Positions 1 through 12,936 are shown, counted from the first letter of the stretch. The stretch: DNA of 64,000 bases from an uncultured SAR86 cluster bacterium (GCA_902557645.1 CACEAP010000002.1:124001-188000); one strand, 5' to 3'. Notes: generated by a model from the letters alone, not told the origin. Made by a program: numbers and translations.

Positions 1-1626
1 ATAGCCGCTGTATTTTGTTTCAAGCATTGCCCTTTCAAGAAGGTGTGTTTCTTTTTTGGTTGTTTTGGAGATTTTTATTATGTTTTCTTTACAAACGTCT
101 GTTCTTTTTAAGATTTTTAAAATACTGGTTTTTTCATGAAGTTTTATTTTTTCATTTTTAGAGTTTGTGAATGATTGTATTTTTATGTTTTTTATTTTTT
201 TATCAAAAAAGTTTATGTATGTTTTTTCTTTAGCGCTAAACTCTTGTGCTCTTTTTTTATCAATTAAGCCAAAGGCGTGTGCTTTTTTTATTAATCTTTG
301 CTCGGCGTTGTTTTGACTCAGCATTAGCCTATGTTCGGCTCTGCTGGTAAACATTCTATAGGGCTCTGTCACCCCTTGTGTTGTTAGGTCGTCTATTAAA
401 ACCCCTATATAAGCCTCACTCCTTTCTAAGATTAAGTTTTTTTGCTTTTTTATTGCGCAAGCTGCGTTAGCTCCAGCTATTAAGCCTTGTGCTGCAGCCT
501 CTTCATAGCCTGTTGTTCCATTAATTTGCCCTGCTAGATAAAAGTTGTTTAAAAATTTTGTTTCTAGTGTTGGTTTTAGTGATCTAGGGTCTATAAAATC
601 GTATTCTACCGCGTAACCGTATTCGGTTATTTTAGATTTTTCCATGCCGGGAATAGAGCAAATAAACTCCTCTTGTGCTTCCTGAGGCAGGCTTGTTGAA
701 ATGCCGTTTGGGTATACTAGGTCTTTATTAATACCTTCTGGTTCAATAAAAATTTGGTGGCTGTTTTTGTCACCGAATTTAAAAACTTTATCTTCAATAG
801 AGGGGCAATATCTTGGGCCTATGCCTGAAATGTTACCAGAGTACATTGCTGATAAGTGTATGTTTTTTTTAATTATGTCGTGGGTTTTTTTGTTGGTTCT
901 GGTGATAAAACATGAGACTTGTTGTAGGTGTTTTTCTTGTTGTCTTGATATAGCCATCCATGGTGTTGGTGTTTCCCCTTTTTGCTCCTCCATAACATCA
1001 AGATCCAAACTAGACATTTTTATTCTTGCTGGTGTGCCTGTTTTTAATCTACCCATCGGTAACTTTAGATCGTATAGTTTTTTAGATAAGGGTATAGCGG
1101 AAGCTTCTCCTGTTCGTCCGCCTATAATTTTTTCTTGCCCTGTATACATAACACCATTTAAAAAAGTTCCTGTGGTTAGTATTGTTTTTTTTCCTTTAAC
1201 TTCTGTTGTGTTATTTATAACTACGCCATAAACCTCTTTAGCGTCTGCTATTAAATCAGTTACTTCACCTTCTATAATATCTATATTGGTTTTTTTAATA
1301 ATTTCCTGGATTGCTTTTTTATAAAGCCCTCTATCGCATTGAACTCTTAGAGCTTGAACCGCATCACCCTTTCTGGTGTTTAAAGTTCTGTATTGAATAC
1401 CAGAAGCGTCTGTTGCTTGAGCCATCACACCACCCATAGCATCTATCTCTCTAACTAGGTGCGATTTACCTAGCCCGCCAATTGCTGGGTTGCAGGACAT
1501 TTGGCCAATTGTGGTTTTTGAAAAAGAAATTAAAACACAAGACAGTCCAGATCTGAAGGCTGCGTGTGCAGCCTCAACACCAGCATGTCCTCCACCAACC
1601 ACAACTATGTCATAACCTTTTTTCAT
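1..1626 (-). CDS. mnmG: tRNA uridine-5-carboxymethylaminomethyl modification enzyme MnmG (C-terminus cut by window edge)
   Basis: The frame starts at ATG 1626 and stays open to base 1, giving 542 residues; the family is about 625, so roughly 85 C-terminal residues lie outside. MnmG is the FAD-dependent partner of MnmE and modifies wobble U34 of certain tRNAs. The N-terminus carries the dinucleotide-binding motif GGGHAG, followed by [39 protein letters not shown] and FTSRAEHRL, all family hallmarks. It lies downstream of mnmE on the same strand, as in most proteobacteria. Its third codon positions are rich in A and C, the opposite of mnmE, and the protein is accordingly rich in Lys, Thr, Gln and Asn. 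Confidence 0.97.
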   Translation of the reverse strand, partial: MKKGYDIVVVGGGHAGVEAAHAAFRSGLSCVLISFSKTTIGQMSCNPAIGGLGKSHLVREIDAMGGVMAQATDASGIQYRTLNTRKGDAVQALRVQCDRGLYKKAIQEIIKKTNIDIIEGEVTDLIADAKEVYGVVINNTTEVKGKKTILTTGTFLNGVMYTGQEKIIGGRTGEASAIPLSKKLYDLKLPMGRLKTGTPARIKMSSLDLDVMEEQKGETPTPWMAISRQQEKHLQQVSCFITRTNKKTHDIIKKNIHLSAMYSGNISGIGPRYCPSIEDKVFKFGDKNSHQIFIEPEGINKDLVYPNGISTSLPQEAQEEFICSIPGMEKSKITEYGYAVEYDFIDPRSLKPTLETKFLNNFYLAGQINGTTGYEEAAAQGLIAGANAACAIKKQKNLILERSEAYIGVLIDDLTTQGVTEPYRMFTSRAEHRLMLSQNNAEQRLIKKAHAFGLIDKKRAQEFSAKEKTYINFFDKKIKNIKIQSFTNSKNEKIKLHEKTSILKILKRTDVCKENIIKISKTTKKETHLLERAMLETKYSGY

Positions 1627-1846
1627 AAACTTATTAAGAGTAACTTAAGTATTATTATACTTATAGTTATGTTTATTAGTATCTAGGTTTTCTGTGTATA
1701 AAGCTTTAAAAAGCCAAAAACTAAGCAAAAAAACCTGTATAAAAACCTGTTTAAAAAAACTTAACACATAACGAAAAAGATATTTAAAAACTGTTAACAA
1801 AAAACCATTATTCTTTTGATAACAACTTACCAACATTCAAATAACA
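1627..1846. other. mnmG-mnmE intergenic region, site of a strand-composition switch
   Basis: This 220-base gap is the longest gene-free stretch in the window. The plus strand is A/C-rich and holds two copies of AAAAACCTGT near 1730-1750. Coding-strand composition reverses across it. A 63-codon hydrophobic minus-strand frame (1645-1836) fits inside, but it looks like a by-product of base composition. The mnmG promoter or leader presumably lies here. I see no perfect DnaA box and no terminator. Confidence 0.5.
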
Positions 1847-3163
1847 TTATTTACCAATACAAAAATCATTAAAAATATCACCCAAAAGCGAGTCCGCTGT
1901 TTTAACCCCAACCACCTCATCTAAATCAGCCCGAGCTAATCTTAAATCTTCTGCAGCAAGGTCCAAATCCTCACCCTTTTTTAGTTTTAACATAGAGCTC
2001 TCAAGAGAATTTAAACATCTATCAAAAAGTCGAACATGCCGCATGCGAGCAAAGTATTTTTGATCTCCAGGCCCCTTTTCTTCAAGCAGTTTTGAGAGGG
2101 AATCCTTAAACTCCACAATACCAGCACCAGTTTTAGCTGAAAGCAGAAAATCAAAACCCTTAACATCCTCAAAATCACCAAGATCAGATTTGTTCAAAAC
2201 CGCAACAAACAACTTGTCACCCACCAAAGAAACAACCTCACTCAAACGCGCCCTATTTCCATCATCAAACACCCCAACCACAACATCAGCCTCTTTAATT
2301 TTCTTAAGAGCCAAAGTTATACCGCTTTTCTCTATTATGTTTGTTGTCTTTCTTAACCCAGCAGTATCAACAACCCCAAAAGACAGATTGTTATAAAAAA
2401 CCTCTGATTCAATTAAGTCTCTAGTTGTACCGGGGGAGCTAGACACTAAAGCTCTATCAGAACCTAAAAGCCTATTGAACAAAGACGACTTACCTGAGTT
2501 TGGAGGACCCACAAACATAACCATTTTCTTTGAGTCAGACTCACCAGATACATAACACTTACTAATAAAGCCCCCAAAATCAGCGCACAAACAACTCAAA
2601 GAGTCTAAAACACCACCCTCTTTAATAAAATCATAATCTTCATCAGAAAAATCAATAGAACCCTCAACATGTTTCCGCAAAACATCAATCTTTTCAGAGA
2701 AATCAAACACCTCAGCAGAAAAACCCCCAACTAAAGAATTTGTAGAAGCCTCCAATGCACGCTTGTTGGAGGCGTTAATAACATCAACAACGCTTTCCGC
2801 CTCACTTAAAGAAAGCTTATTATTTAAAAAAGCACGCTTTGTAAACTCTCCAGGACCCGCCTCATTAAAACCTTGCTCTTGAAGAAGTTCAACAACAGAA
2901 CCCATAACAGCAAGACCCCCATGAGCATAAATCTCAAAAGAGTCTTCGCCAGTGTAACTGTTAGCACCTTCAAAAAAAACAATACCAACACTGTCAACCA
3001 AAGCGCCTTGTGACACCAAAAGACGATTATAAAAAACCCTTGGCTTAACAAGGGGAGCATTACAAATATCCTTTAAACAATCCAAACAACCTTCACCAGA
3101 AACCCTAAAAACGCACAAAGCAGACCTAGAGGCTGGCGTAGCTAATGCAAAAACAACTGACAA
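1847..3163 (-). CDS. mnmE: tRNA modification GTPase MnmE
   Basis: MnmE is the GTPase partner of MnmG in U34 modification of tRNA. The 438-residue protein has the N-terminal formyl-THF-binding domain (ATPASRSALCVFRVSG), a helical domain, and an inserted G domain with P-loop GPPNSGKSS, DTAGLR and NKSD. It ends in the catalytic CIGK motif. Length is close to the usual 450. The start is TTG at 3163, two bases after the yidC stop. An in-frame stop at 3182-3184 leaves no ATG or GTG upstream, so TTG is forced. Third positions are strongly T/G-rich, giving a protein full of Val, Gly, Phe, Ser and Asp. Confidence 0.97.
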   Translation of the reverse strand: MSVVFALATPASRSALCVFRVSGEGCLDCLKDICNAPLVKPRVFYNRLLVSQGALVDSVGIVFFEGANSYTGEDSFEIYAHGGLAVMGSVVELLQEQGFNEAGPGEFTKRAFLNNKLSLSEAESVVDVINASNKRALEASTNSLVGGFSAEVFDFSEKIDVLRKHVEGSIDFSDEDYDFIKEGGVLDSLSCLCADFGGFISKCYVSGESDSKKMVMFVGPPNSGKSSLFNRLLGSDRALVSSSPGTTRDLIESEVFYNNLSFGVVDTAGLRKTTNIIEKSGITLALKKIKEADVVVGVFDDGNRARLSEVVSLVGDKLFVAVLNKSDLGDFEDVKGFDFLLSAKTGAGIVEFKDSLSKLLEEKGPGDQKYFARMRHVRLFDRCLNSLESSMLKLKKGEDLDLAAEDLRLARADLDEVVGVKTADSLLGDIFNDFCIGK

Positions 3164-3165
3164 AA

Positions 3166-4707
3166 CTATGAATCTGTAAGCTTAGCGCCAACAGTTTTAT
3201 AGATCAAAACCTGCTGCAGATATGTAACTAAAGAGTTGGTTACAGAGTATAAAACCAAACCAGAAGGTAAAAATATAAAAAACAAAGAGAACATAACAGG
3301 CATAAACTTCATAACAGCAGCTTGAGTGGGGTCTTGTCCAGGCATTGGCGGTGCAAGTTTTTGCGTCATAAACATTATCAAAGCCATTAAAATTGGCAAT
3401 ATAAATAAAGGGTCGGGCGCAGAAAGGTCTTGAAGCCACAAACCCAAAGGAGCATGTCTTAACTCAACAGTTTCACGTAGAGCAAAAAACAAAGCAATAA
3501 AAAAAGGAAACTGAGGAAGCATCGGCAAACAACCACCAAGCGGGTTGATGCCTTTTTTGCCATAAAAAGCCATGGTTTCTGTTTGCATTTTTTGAGGGTC
3601 GCTTTTGTACCTCTCTCTTATATCTTGAACCTCATCTTGATATAAACGCATTTTAGCAACAGACCTAAAACCCTTTGAAGAAAGCGGCCAAAAAACAATT
3701 TTAATTATAAAAGTAAGCAGAATTATTGAAACACCCCAATTGCCAACTAGGCTGTTTATTTGTGCCAACAACCACACCATTGGCTGAGCTAGAAACCAAA
3801 ACCAACCCATATCAATTGAAAGCTCAAGGTCGCTTACACCCTCTTTATTGGCAAGCATATCGCGAGTTTTAGGCCCAATAAAAACCCTATGTTCAAAACT
3901 ATTTAAAACCTCAAAGTTTTCAATATCAGGCTCAACAAAATACCCCATAGAATAAAGACCAGCGCTCTTGGCGGGGTTGGCAAAATATGTATACTCAAAC
4001 CTATCCGAACCCAAAAGAGCGGCCATAAAATATTTTTGTATAAAAGCAACCCAGCCTCCAGCTTGTCTGTAATTTTGAGCAACATCCAAAGACCCAAGCC
4101 TAGTATTTAGATAGGGGTCCTCATTAGTATTAAAAGCGACACCTCTGTATGATGCGTTTGCAAAAAGCCCAGTTGGCATATCTATTGGTAAAGCGTCATT
4201 TCTATATAAAGCAACATAAGGTTTGTATGAAACACCTGACGTATTTTCATCTAAAATATTAATCTCATAAGGGGTTTCTGAAAGAGAGATTGTTTTACGC
4301 GCACCAAACTCTTTAGACTCAAGAACAACCTTACTCTCTGACTCACTGACAATTGCGTAAGGAAAAGGGGTGTTTTTATTTAAACCATTAAAACCGCTTT
4401 TTATATAATATTTAAGACCAACATCACCACCCTCATCAAAACCTAAAACCCTTACACCGCGACTTGATCCCGGATAAACAGGATATTTTTTTAAACGCGA
4501 CTCAACAATGTTTCCATTCTTATTATTTATCTCAATCTTTAACAAATCATTTTCTAAAACCGAGATATTTCCAACCCCCTCTAGTTCAACAGCTGCCCTA
4601 GCCTCCTCTACATCAAGGTTCTGCTCTTGTTGGATCTGGCCCCATTGGAAAAATAAAACATAAGACAAAGATAAAACAACCGCCATGTATATATATCTTG
4701 GATTCAT
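3166..4707 (-). CDS. yidC: Membrane protein insertase YidC
   Basis: YidC inserts and folds inner-membrane proteins, alone or with SecYEG. The 513-residue protein has an N-terminal membrane anchor, a large periplasmic domain (about residues 40-310) and a conserved C-terminal five-helix core that includes NWGVSIILLTFIIK, NPLGGCLPMLPQFPFFIALF and the cytoplasmic KMRLYQDEVQDIRERYK loop. The usual gammaproteobacterial length is about 540-560, so this is slightly short. It lies between rnpA (22 bases upstream) and mnmE (2 bases downstream). The small yidD gene that normally precedes yidC is absent. The coding strand is G/T-rich. Confidence 0.97.
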   Translation of the reverse strand: MNPRYIYMAVVLSLSYVLFFQWGQIQQEQNLDVEEARAAVELEGVGNISVLENDLLKIEINNKNGNIVESRLKKYPVYPGSSRGVRVLGFDEGGDVGLKYYIKSGFNGLNKNTPFPYAIVSESESKVVLESKEFGARKTISLSETPYEINILDENTSGVSYKPYVALYRNDALPIDMPTGLFANASYRGVAFNTNEDPYLNTRLGSLDVAQNYRQAGGWVAFIQKYFMAALLGSDRFEYTYFANPAKSAGLYSMGYFVEPDIENFEVLNSFEHRVFIGPKTRDMLANKEGVSDLELSIDMGWFWFLAQPMVWLLAQINSLVGNWGVSIILLTFIIKIVFWPLSSKGFRSVAKMRLYQDEVQDIRERYKSDPQKMQTETMAFYGKKGINPLGGCLPMLPQFPFFIALFFALRETVELRHAPLGLWLQDLSAPDPLFILPILMALIMFMTQKLAPPMPGQDPTQAAVMKFMPVMFSLFFIFLPSGLVLYSVTNSLVTYLQQVLIYKTVGAKLTDS

Positions 4708-4729
4708 AAAAAACTTATTAAATTATTTA

Positions 4730-5008
4730 TCATGATTTTACAGCCTTACATATCTCAAAAGAAGCCTCTTTATAACTTAATGATAAAAAAGGTGTGAAAA
4801 CCATAACAACAAAAATAACATCGTTCTGATAGAGGTTGTTTTTTTGAAAAATATTTTTTATTTGTCTTTTTATTTTATTCCTATTTACTGCAAGTTTAAA
4901 AAGCTTTTTGGGTGTAGATACCCTCAACCCAGGTTCTGATGATTTAACAGCAAACACCCTTATACTTTTAGAACTAAAAATAGGTTTAGAAAGTTTTTGG
5001 AGAACCAA
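4730..5008 (-). CDS. rnpA: Ribonuclease P protein component
   Basis: RnpA is the protein subunit that helps the RNase P RNA bind precursor tRNA. The diagnostic RNR-type signature AVNRNKIKRQIK is present, followed by the typical basic and hydrophobic C-terminus. The start is TTG at 5008, five bases after the rpmH stop, with no clear Shine-Dalgarno sequence. An in-frame stop at 5033-5035 excludes an upstream ATG. At 92 residues it is shorter than the E. coli protein (119), the loss being N-terminal to the RNR helix. Translation is probably coupled to rpmH. Confidence 0.92.
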   Translation of the reverse strand: MVLQKLSKPIFSSKSIRVFAVKSSEPGLRVSTPKKLFKLAVNRNKIKRQIKNIFQKNNLYQNDVIFVVMVFTPFLSLSYKEASFEICKAVKS

Positions 5009-5013
5009 GTTTT

Positions 5014-5148
5014 TTATGCAGAAAGGACCTTTCTACCCTTTTTTCTTCTATTAGACAGCACAGCCCTTCCAGCTTTAGTAGCCATACGAGCTCTAAATCC
5101 ATGCGTTCTACTTCTTTTAAGAGTGCTGGGTTGAAATGTTCTTTTCAT
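5014..5148 (-). CDS. rpmH: 50S ribosomal protein L34
   Basis: This 44-residue basic protein begins [20 protein letters not shown] and ends with an arginine/lysine-rich tail, matching L34 (46 residues in E. coli) almost throughout. It is a structural protein of the large ribosomal subunit. The ATG is at 5148. It heads the minus-strand operon rpmH-rnpA-yidC-mnmE-mnmG and diverges from dnaA across the probable origin, the classic pseudomonad arrangement. Confidence 0.98.
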   Translation of the reverse strand: MKRTFQPSTLKRSRTHGFRARMATKAGRAVLSNRRKKGRKVLSA

Positions 5149-5206
5149 ATCTGTCCTATAAAAATTGGTTGTGCATTATAGCGCAAAATTTACAAAAACA
5201 ACCCAA

Positions 5207-5239
5207 TATATAAATAAAATGTGCTACTTTATTTATATA
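5207..5239. repeat. 33-bp AT-only inverted repeat in oriC
   Basis: Arms TATATAAATAAA (5207-5218) and TTTATTTATATA (5228-5239) are perfect 12-bp reverse complements around a 9-base loop. The repeat ends four bases before the DnaA box. It could be part of the unwinding element or could carry overlapping -10 elements for the divergent rpmH and dnaA promoters. Confidence 0.85.
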
Positions 5240-5243
5240 CAAG

Positions 5244-5252
5244 TTATCCACA
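5244..5252 (+). promoter_or_regulatory. DnaA box
   Basis: TTATCCACA is a perfect match to the high-affinity DnaA box. It lies about 70 bases before the dnaA start codon and could serve origin firing and dnaA autoregulation. A second, imperfect copy (TTATCCTGT) lies at 5267-5275 in the same orientation. Confidence 0.85.
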
Positions 5253-5291
5253 AGAAATACTAACACTTATCCTGTAGATATCTTGTTAATT

Positions 5292-5308
5292 TTTGTTAGA
5301 CTAACAAA
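5292..5308. promoter_or_regulatory. 17-bp perfect palindrome upstream of dnaA
   Basis: TTTGTTAG-A-CTAACAAA has perfect 8-bp arms around a single base. It lies 7 bases before the AAGGAG ribosome-binding site of dnaA (5316-5321). It could be an operator for a dimeric regulator or a leader hairpin. No known site is recognised. Confidence 0.6.
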
Positions 5309-5321
5309 TCTAATTAAGGAG

Positions 5322-6623
5322 ATGAGTTTGGAATTTTGGTCAAAATTTACTGAAAAACTTGAAAGCAAACTAACACAAGAGGAGTTTAATACTTGGGTTA
5401 GGCCTTTAAAAGGGAGTTTAAATGATAAAACTCTTGAAATAACAGCACCAAATGATTTTGTTTTAAATTATGTAATGCAAAATCTATCAGACGAAATAAC
5501 AAATACGGTTAATAAAGAAATAAAAGGCAACATAAGTCTAATTTATAAAACTCTTGATAAAGAGACGTTTGTTGATAAATATCAATCAAAACAAACAAAA
5601 CCCCAAACAAAGCTTGTAGAATCATATATTTTCGATAGTTTTGTGGAGGGGAAATCCAACCATGTCGCTTTAGCAGCTGCAAAGCAGGTTGCATCTAACC
5701 CAAGCGGGGACTATAACCCATTGTTTATATATGGAGGTGTTGGCCTTGGAAAAACTCACTTAATGCACGCTGTAGGCAATGAAATTCTTCGGGAAAGTCC
5801 AGATAAAAGAATAGTTTATGTTCATTCGGAAAAGTTTGTTTCCGATATGGTAAAAGCGTTACAACTTGGTGCAATGAATGAATTCAAGTCTTTTTATAGA
5901 AATGCCGATGCTTTATTAATTGATGATATACAGTTTTTTGCGGGCAAAGAGCAGTCCCAGGAAGAGTTCTTTCATACCTTTAACGCTTTATTAGACCAAA
6001 ACAATCAAATGATATTAACTTGTGATAAGTATCCAAAAGAAATTGACGGTCTGGAAGATAGGCTTAAATCAAGGCTGGGTTGGGGTCTTCCTGTGGTTAT
6101 TGATCCGCCTGAGCTTGAAACAAGGGCGGCGGTACTGTTAAAAAAAGCAAGTATTATGGGAGTTAATTTGCCAGAAGATTGCGCTATTTATATTGCTCAA
6201 AGGATTAGATCCAATATAAGGGAGTTAGAAGGAGCTCTTAAAAGGGTTTCAGCAAATGCTAAGTTTACAAACAAACCAATAGACTTAGCTTTAGTAAAAG
6301 ATGCCCTTAAAGATTTATTTGTTATATCAGCCAAAATGGTTAGTATTGAAAATATACAAAAAACAGTTTCAGAATACTATAATATAAAACTTTCTGACCT
6401 TTTATCAAAAAGAAGGAGCAGGTCAATAACTCGCCCAAGACAGCTTGCAATGGCGCTAACAAAAGAGCTCACCAACCACAGTCTCCCAGAAATTGGCGAA
6501 GCTTTTAATGGAAGAGACCATACAACAGTTCTCCATGCTTGCAAAAAAATTGCCGAGTTAAGAAAAGAAGACCCTTCACAAGAAGAGGATTATAGGAATT
6601 TAAATAGAGCATTAACCAACTAA
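5322..6623 (+). CDS. dnaA: Chromosomal replication initiator protein DnaA
   Basis: DnaA binds DnaA boxes and opens oriC. The 433-residue protein has the N-terminal DnaB-interaction domain, an AAA+ core with Walker [10 protein letters not shown] and Walker [10 protein letters not shown], and the C-terminal DNA-binding signature [11 protein letters not shown]. The E. coli protein has 467 residues. The start is placed at ATG 5322 because MSLEFW matches E. coli MSLSLW. The AAGGAG site directly abuts this ATG, however, and TTG 5328 would have the ideal 6-base spacing, so initiation there is possible. A TTG at 5283 is less likely. dnaN follows after 5 bases. Confidence 0.97.
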   Translation: MSLEFWSKFTEKLESKLTQEEFNTWVRPLKGSLNDKTLEITAPNDFVLNYVMQNLSDEITNTVNKEIKGNISLIYKTLDKETFVDKYQSKQTKPQTKLVESYIFDSFVEGKSNHVALAAAKQVASNPSGDYNPLFIYGGVGLGKTHLMHAVGNEILRESPDKRIVYVHSEKFVSDMVKALQLGAMNEFKSFYRNADALLIDDIQFFAGKEQSQEEFFHTFNALLDQNNQMILTCDKYPKEIDGLEDRLKSRLGWGLPVVIDPPELETRAAVLLKKASIMGVNLPEDCAIYIAQRIRSNIRELEGALKRVSANAKFTNKPIDLALVKDALKDLFVISAKMVSIENIQKTVSEYYNIKLSDLLSKRRSRSITRPRQLAMALTKELTNHSLPEIGEAFNGRDHTTVLHACKKIAELRKEDPSQEEDYRNLNRALTN

Positions 6624-6628
6624 TTAAT

Positions 6629-7731
6629 ATGGATTTTTATATTCAAAAACAAGACATTGTAAAAGCATTATCTTTAACCCTGGGCGTTGTTGAGAAAAGA
6701 CAAACACTCCCAATTCTATCTAATGTTTTAATTGAAGTAGATGAGTCATCTATGCAGCTAACTGCTACAGATTTAGAATCTCAAATTTCCACCAGTTCCA
6801 GCATTGGTAATTTTGTGAGTGGGGGCAAAACTACAGCACCAGCAAAAAAACTAAGTGAGTTGTGCCGGCTTCTTCCAGATGATTCAGAAATTCATATTTC
6901 TCTGGATGGCGATAAGTTAATAGTTGAAGCGGGTACTGGAAAATATAATCTCAAAACGCTTCCTAGTGACGGTTTTCCTGTGTTTGAAGATGAATCAGAT
7001 GGTCAAGCAATAAAGATAGACTCACAAAAATTAAAAAATCTAATTAACAAAACTTCATTTGCAATGGGCAATCAGGACTGGAGGCACTATCTTAATGGTT
7101 TATTTATAACAATAGAAGAATCTGACATCCTAGCAGTAGCCTCAGATGCCCACAGGCTTGCAATAGCATCATCAGACCTAGACGTTAAAGCAGACAATAA
7201 CATAAGCGGAATAATACCAAGAAAATCTATTAATGAGATTGCTAAGTTAGTTGGCGAGGTTGAGGGCGTTGTTGAAATTAATTTAAGTAATAATTCAATA
7301 AAAACAAGCACACCAATAGCCTCCTTTGTAAGTAAGTTGATAGAGGGAAAATTCCCTGATTATGAACAAGTCATACCATCAGGAGATAGTTCTGTGCTAA
7401 AAGTTTCAACTAAGCAGTTTTCAGAAACCTTGAGCAGGGTTAGTGTTCTTTCAAGTGACAAGTATAGGGGAGTTAGGATGGTAACTTCTGACAAGGGTGT
7501 TATGATCTCAGCCAACAACCCAGACCAAGAAGAGGGCGAAGAATTTTTTAGCGCATCATATGGGGGAGAGAATTTAGATATAGCCTTTAATGTAAATTAC
7601 TTTCAGGAAATACTATCAACAATAGATGATGATGAATGTGAGATTCATTTTTTTGGAGCTGACAAGAGCTGCTTAATTACCACTCCAAAAAATCACCAAC
7701 TTAAATATGTTGTAATGCCTTTACTTATATA

Positions 7732-7732
<1 letters not shown>
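6629..7732 (+). CDS. dnaN: DNA polymerase III beta sliding clamp
   Basis: This 367-residue protein is the ring-shaped processivity clamp of the replicative polymerase, and its length matches E. coli (366). The start MDFYIQKQDIVKALSLTLGV and the end of the form YVVMPLLI (compare E. coli YVVMPMRL) are characteristic. It is the second gene of dnaA-dnaN-recF-gyrB. Its stop TAG shares its G with the GTG start of recF (TAGTG junction), so translation of recF is probably coupled. Confidence 0.97.
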
Positions 7733-11433
<3,701 letters not shown>

Positions 11434-11468
11434 ATTTTAGACATTATAAATATCTCATCACCTAGTTA

Positions 11469-12830
11469 TTAGACATTTGTTGCTTTATTAAGCATTTTTT
11501 GTAAGTTTTCTTTTACTTCTTTTATTGAAACTCTTTTTTGCTCCATTGTGTCTCTATCCCTTAGAGTAACAGTGCCATCTTCTAATGAGTCAAAATCAAC
11601 AGTTATGCAAAATGGAGTTCCAACTTCATCATGCCTTCTATAGCTTTTGCCAATATTTCCTGAATTTTCAAGCAATATGCGCCCAAGTCTCAAATTCTGT
11701 AGCTCAGATTTAATTTTAGCAGCCAAACTAACCAAACCTTCATGATTTCTTTTTAAGGGTATTACAGCTGCTTTTATTGGAGAAAGATGTGGTTTAAGAC
11801 CTAATACAACCCTCTCTTTCCCACCTTCAAGCGATTCAACTTTATATGCCTCATTAAGTATAGCTAAAACACCTCTATCAACACCTGCTGAGGGCTCGAT
11901 TACATAAGGAACTTTCCATTTATTTGAATCAAGGTCTTGCATCGCCAGCTTGGCATTTGAAGCTTTATTTTCAATAACCTTAGCTTTTATATTTAGCTCT
12001 GCTTGATTTTTGCTATGTGATCCGAGATCAAAGTCAGTTCTGTTAGCTATACCCTCCAACTCTTCTAAACCATGAGGAAATTTATACATAATATCCACTG
12101 TTGCCTTAGAATAATGTGCTAACTCATCACTAGGGACGTGGTATAACTCTATAGCATTCCTCTTTACTCCTTGCTCCTCCCACCAATCTAATCTTAATTC
12201 CACCCAGCTCTTGTGCCAATCTTCATCAGAGCCTGCTTCACAAAAAAACTCTAATTCCATTTGCTCAAACTCACGCACTCTGAAAATAAAATTTCTTGGA
12301 GTTATTTCATTTCTAAAAGCCTTGCCAATTTGTGCTATACCAAAAGGAAGTTTTCTTGCAGTTGAGTCAACAACATTTTTAAAGTTTGTGAATATGTTCT
12401 GAGCAGTTTCAGGCCTAAGATAAGCAAAAGATTTATCATCTTCGATCGGGCCTACATTTGTTTTGAACATTAAGTTAAACTGCCTGGGCTCAGTTAAGTC
12501 TTCTGGTTTACAGTGTTCAGGCACTTGATCTACTCTGAATCTTAAATTGCAAGACTTACAGTCGACCATTGGGTCTGAAAAAGTATCTTCATGACCAGAA
12601 TGTTTTAATACATTTGGAGCAGTTAAAATAGAAGCATCCAGCCCCTCAACATCATCTCTGTCATAAACCATAGATGCCCACCAAGACTGTTTTAGATTAT
12701 TTTTTAGCTCAACGCCCAGCGGACCATAATCATATAGACCCTGCATGCCTCCATAAATTTCATTAGATTGAAAAATGAAGCCCCTTCTTTTACAAAGTGC
12801 TACAAGTTCTTCCATTGTTTTAGCAGCCAA
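11469..12830 (-). CDS. glyS: Glycine--tRNA ligase, single-chain (alpha2) type
   Basis: The enzyme charges tRNA-Gly. The 453-residue sequence is the class II homodimeric form found in Firmicutes, Actinobacteria and eukaryotes ([45 protein letters not shown]), not the alpha2beta2 GlyQ/GlyS pair usual in gammaproteobacteria. It occupies the locus where glyQ and glyS lie in pseudomonads. The start is TTG 12830, supported by an upstream AAGGA at 6-base spacing; ATG 12815 is the alternative. It is divergent from the lpxL-like gene and probably co-transcribed with the plsC-like gene. Confidence 0.95.
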   Translation of the reverse strand: MAAKTMEELVALCKRRGFIFQSNEIYGGMQGLYDYGPLGVELKNNLKQSWWASMVYDRDDVEGLDASILTAPNVLKHSGHEDTFSDPMVDCKSCNLRFRVDQVPEHCKPEDLTEPRQFNLMFKTNVGPIEDDKSFAYLRPETAQNIFTNFKNVVDSTARKLPFGIAQIGKAFRNEITPRNFIFRVREFEQMELEFFCEAGSDEDWHKSWVELRLDWWEEQGVKRNAIELYHVPSDELAHYSKATVDIMYKFPHGLEELEGIANRTDFDLGSHSKNQAELNIKAKVIENKASNAKLAMQDLDSNKWKVPYVIEPSAGVDRGVLAILNEAYKVESLEGGKERVVLGLKPHLSPIKAAVIPLKRNHEGLVSLAAKIKSELQNLRLGRILLENSGNIGKSYRRHDEVGTPFCITVDFDSLEDGTVTLRDRDTMEQKRVSIKEVKENLQKMLNKATNV

Positions 12831-12936
12831 ATCTTTTCCTTATATTTATAAAACTGATCAAGATTATAGATCTCAGTATATTACTGTAAAATAACAATTA
12901 TATATTTAAAAACAGTTTTTTTTAATTAAACATGTA
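12831..12936. promoter_or_regulatory. Divergent promoter region, glyS / lpxL-like
   Basis: This 106-base AT-rich gap must hold promoters for both directions. It ends with ATGTAATG (12932-12939): an ATG followed at once by TAA, whose last A is the first base of the lpxL-like start codon. I see no clear -35 element or known operator. Confidence 0.4.

Larger units (their letters stand above)
5149..5321. other. oriC: Probable chromosomal replication origin (oriC), rpmH-dnaA intergenic
   Basis: The 173-base gap between divergent rpmH and dnaA is where pseudomonads and many other bacteria place oriC. It holds an AT-rich 33-bp inverted repeat (5207-5239), a perfect DnaA box TTATCCACA (5244-5252), a degenerate box TTATCCTGT (5267-5275) and a 17-bp palindrome (5292-5308). 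A parS-like site lies 3.5 kb away. Plus-strand GC skew changes from negative in 1847-4700 to slightly positive in dnaA, as expected at an origin. It must also carry the promoters of both operons. The origin call rests on context and motifs, not on function. Confidence 0.75.

Noticed and set aside
701-1231. 176-codon plus-strand frame
   Set aside because: It is wholly antisense to mnmG, whose reading frame is continuous and well conserved.
1667-1677. TTATGTTTATT, 9 of 11 matches to a XerD half-site of dif, next to the skew reversal
   Set aside because: The XerC half and central spacer do not match, and AT-rich sequence gives such hits by chance.
1645-1836. 63-codon hydrophobic minus-strand frame between mnmE and mnmG
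   Set aside because: The G/T-rich strand produces Phe/Leu/Val-rich frames by chance. There is no ribosome-binding site, domain or known neighbour gene of this kind.
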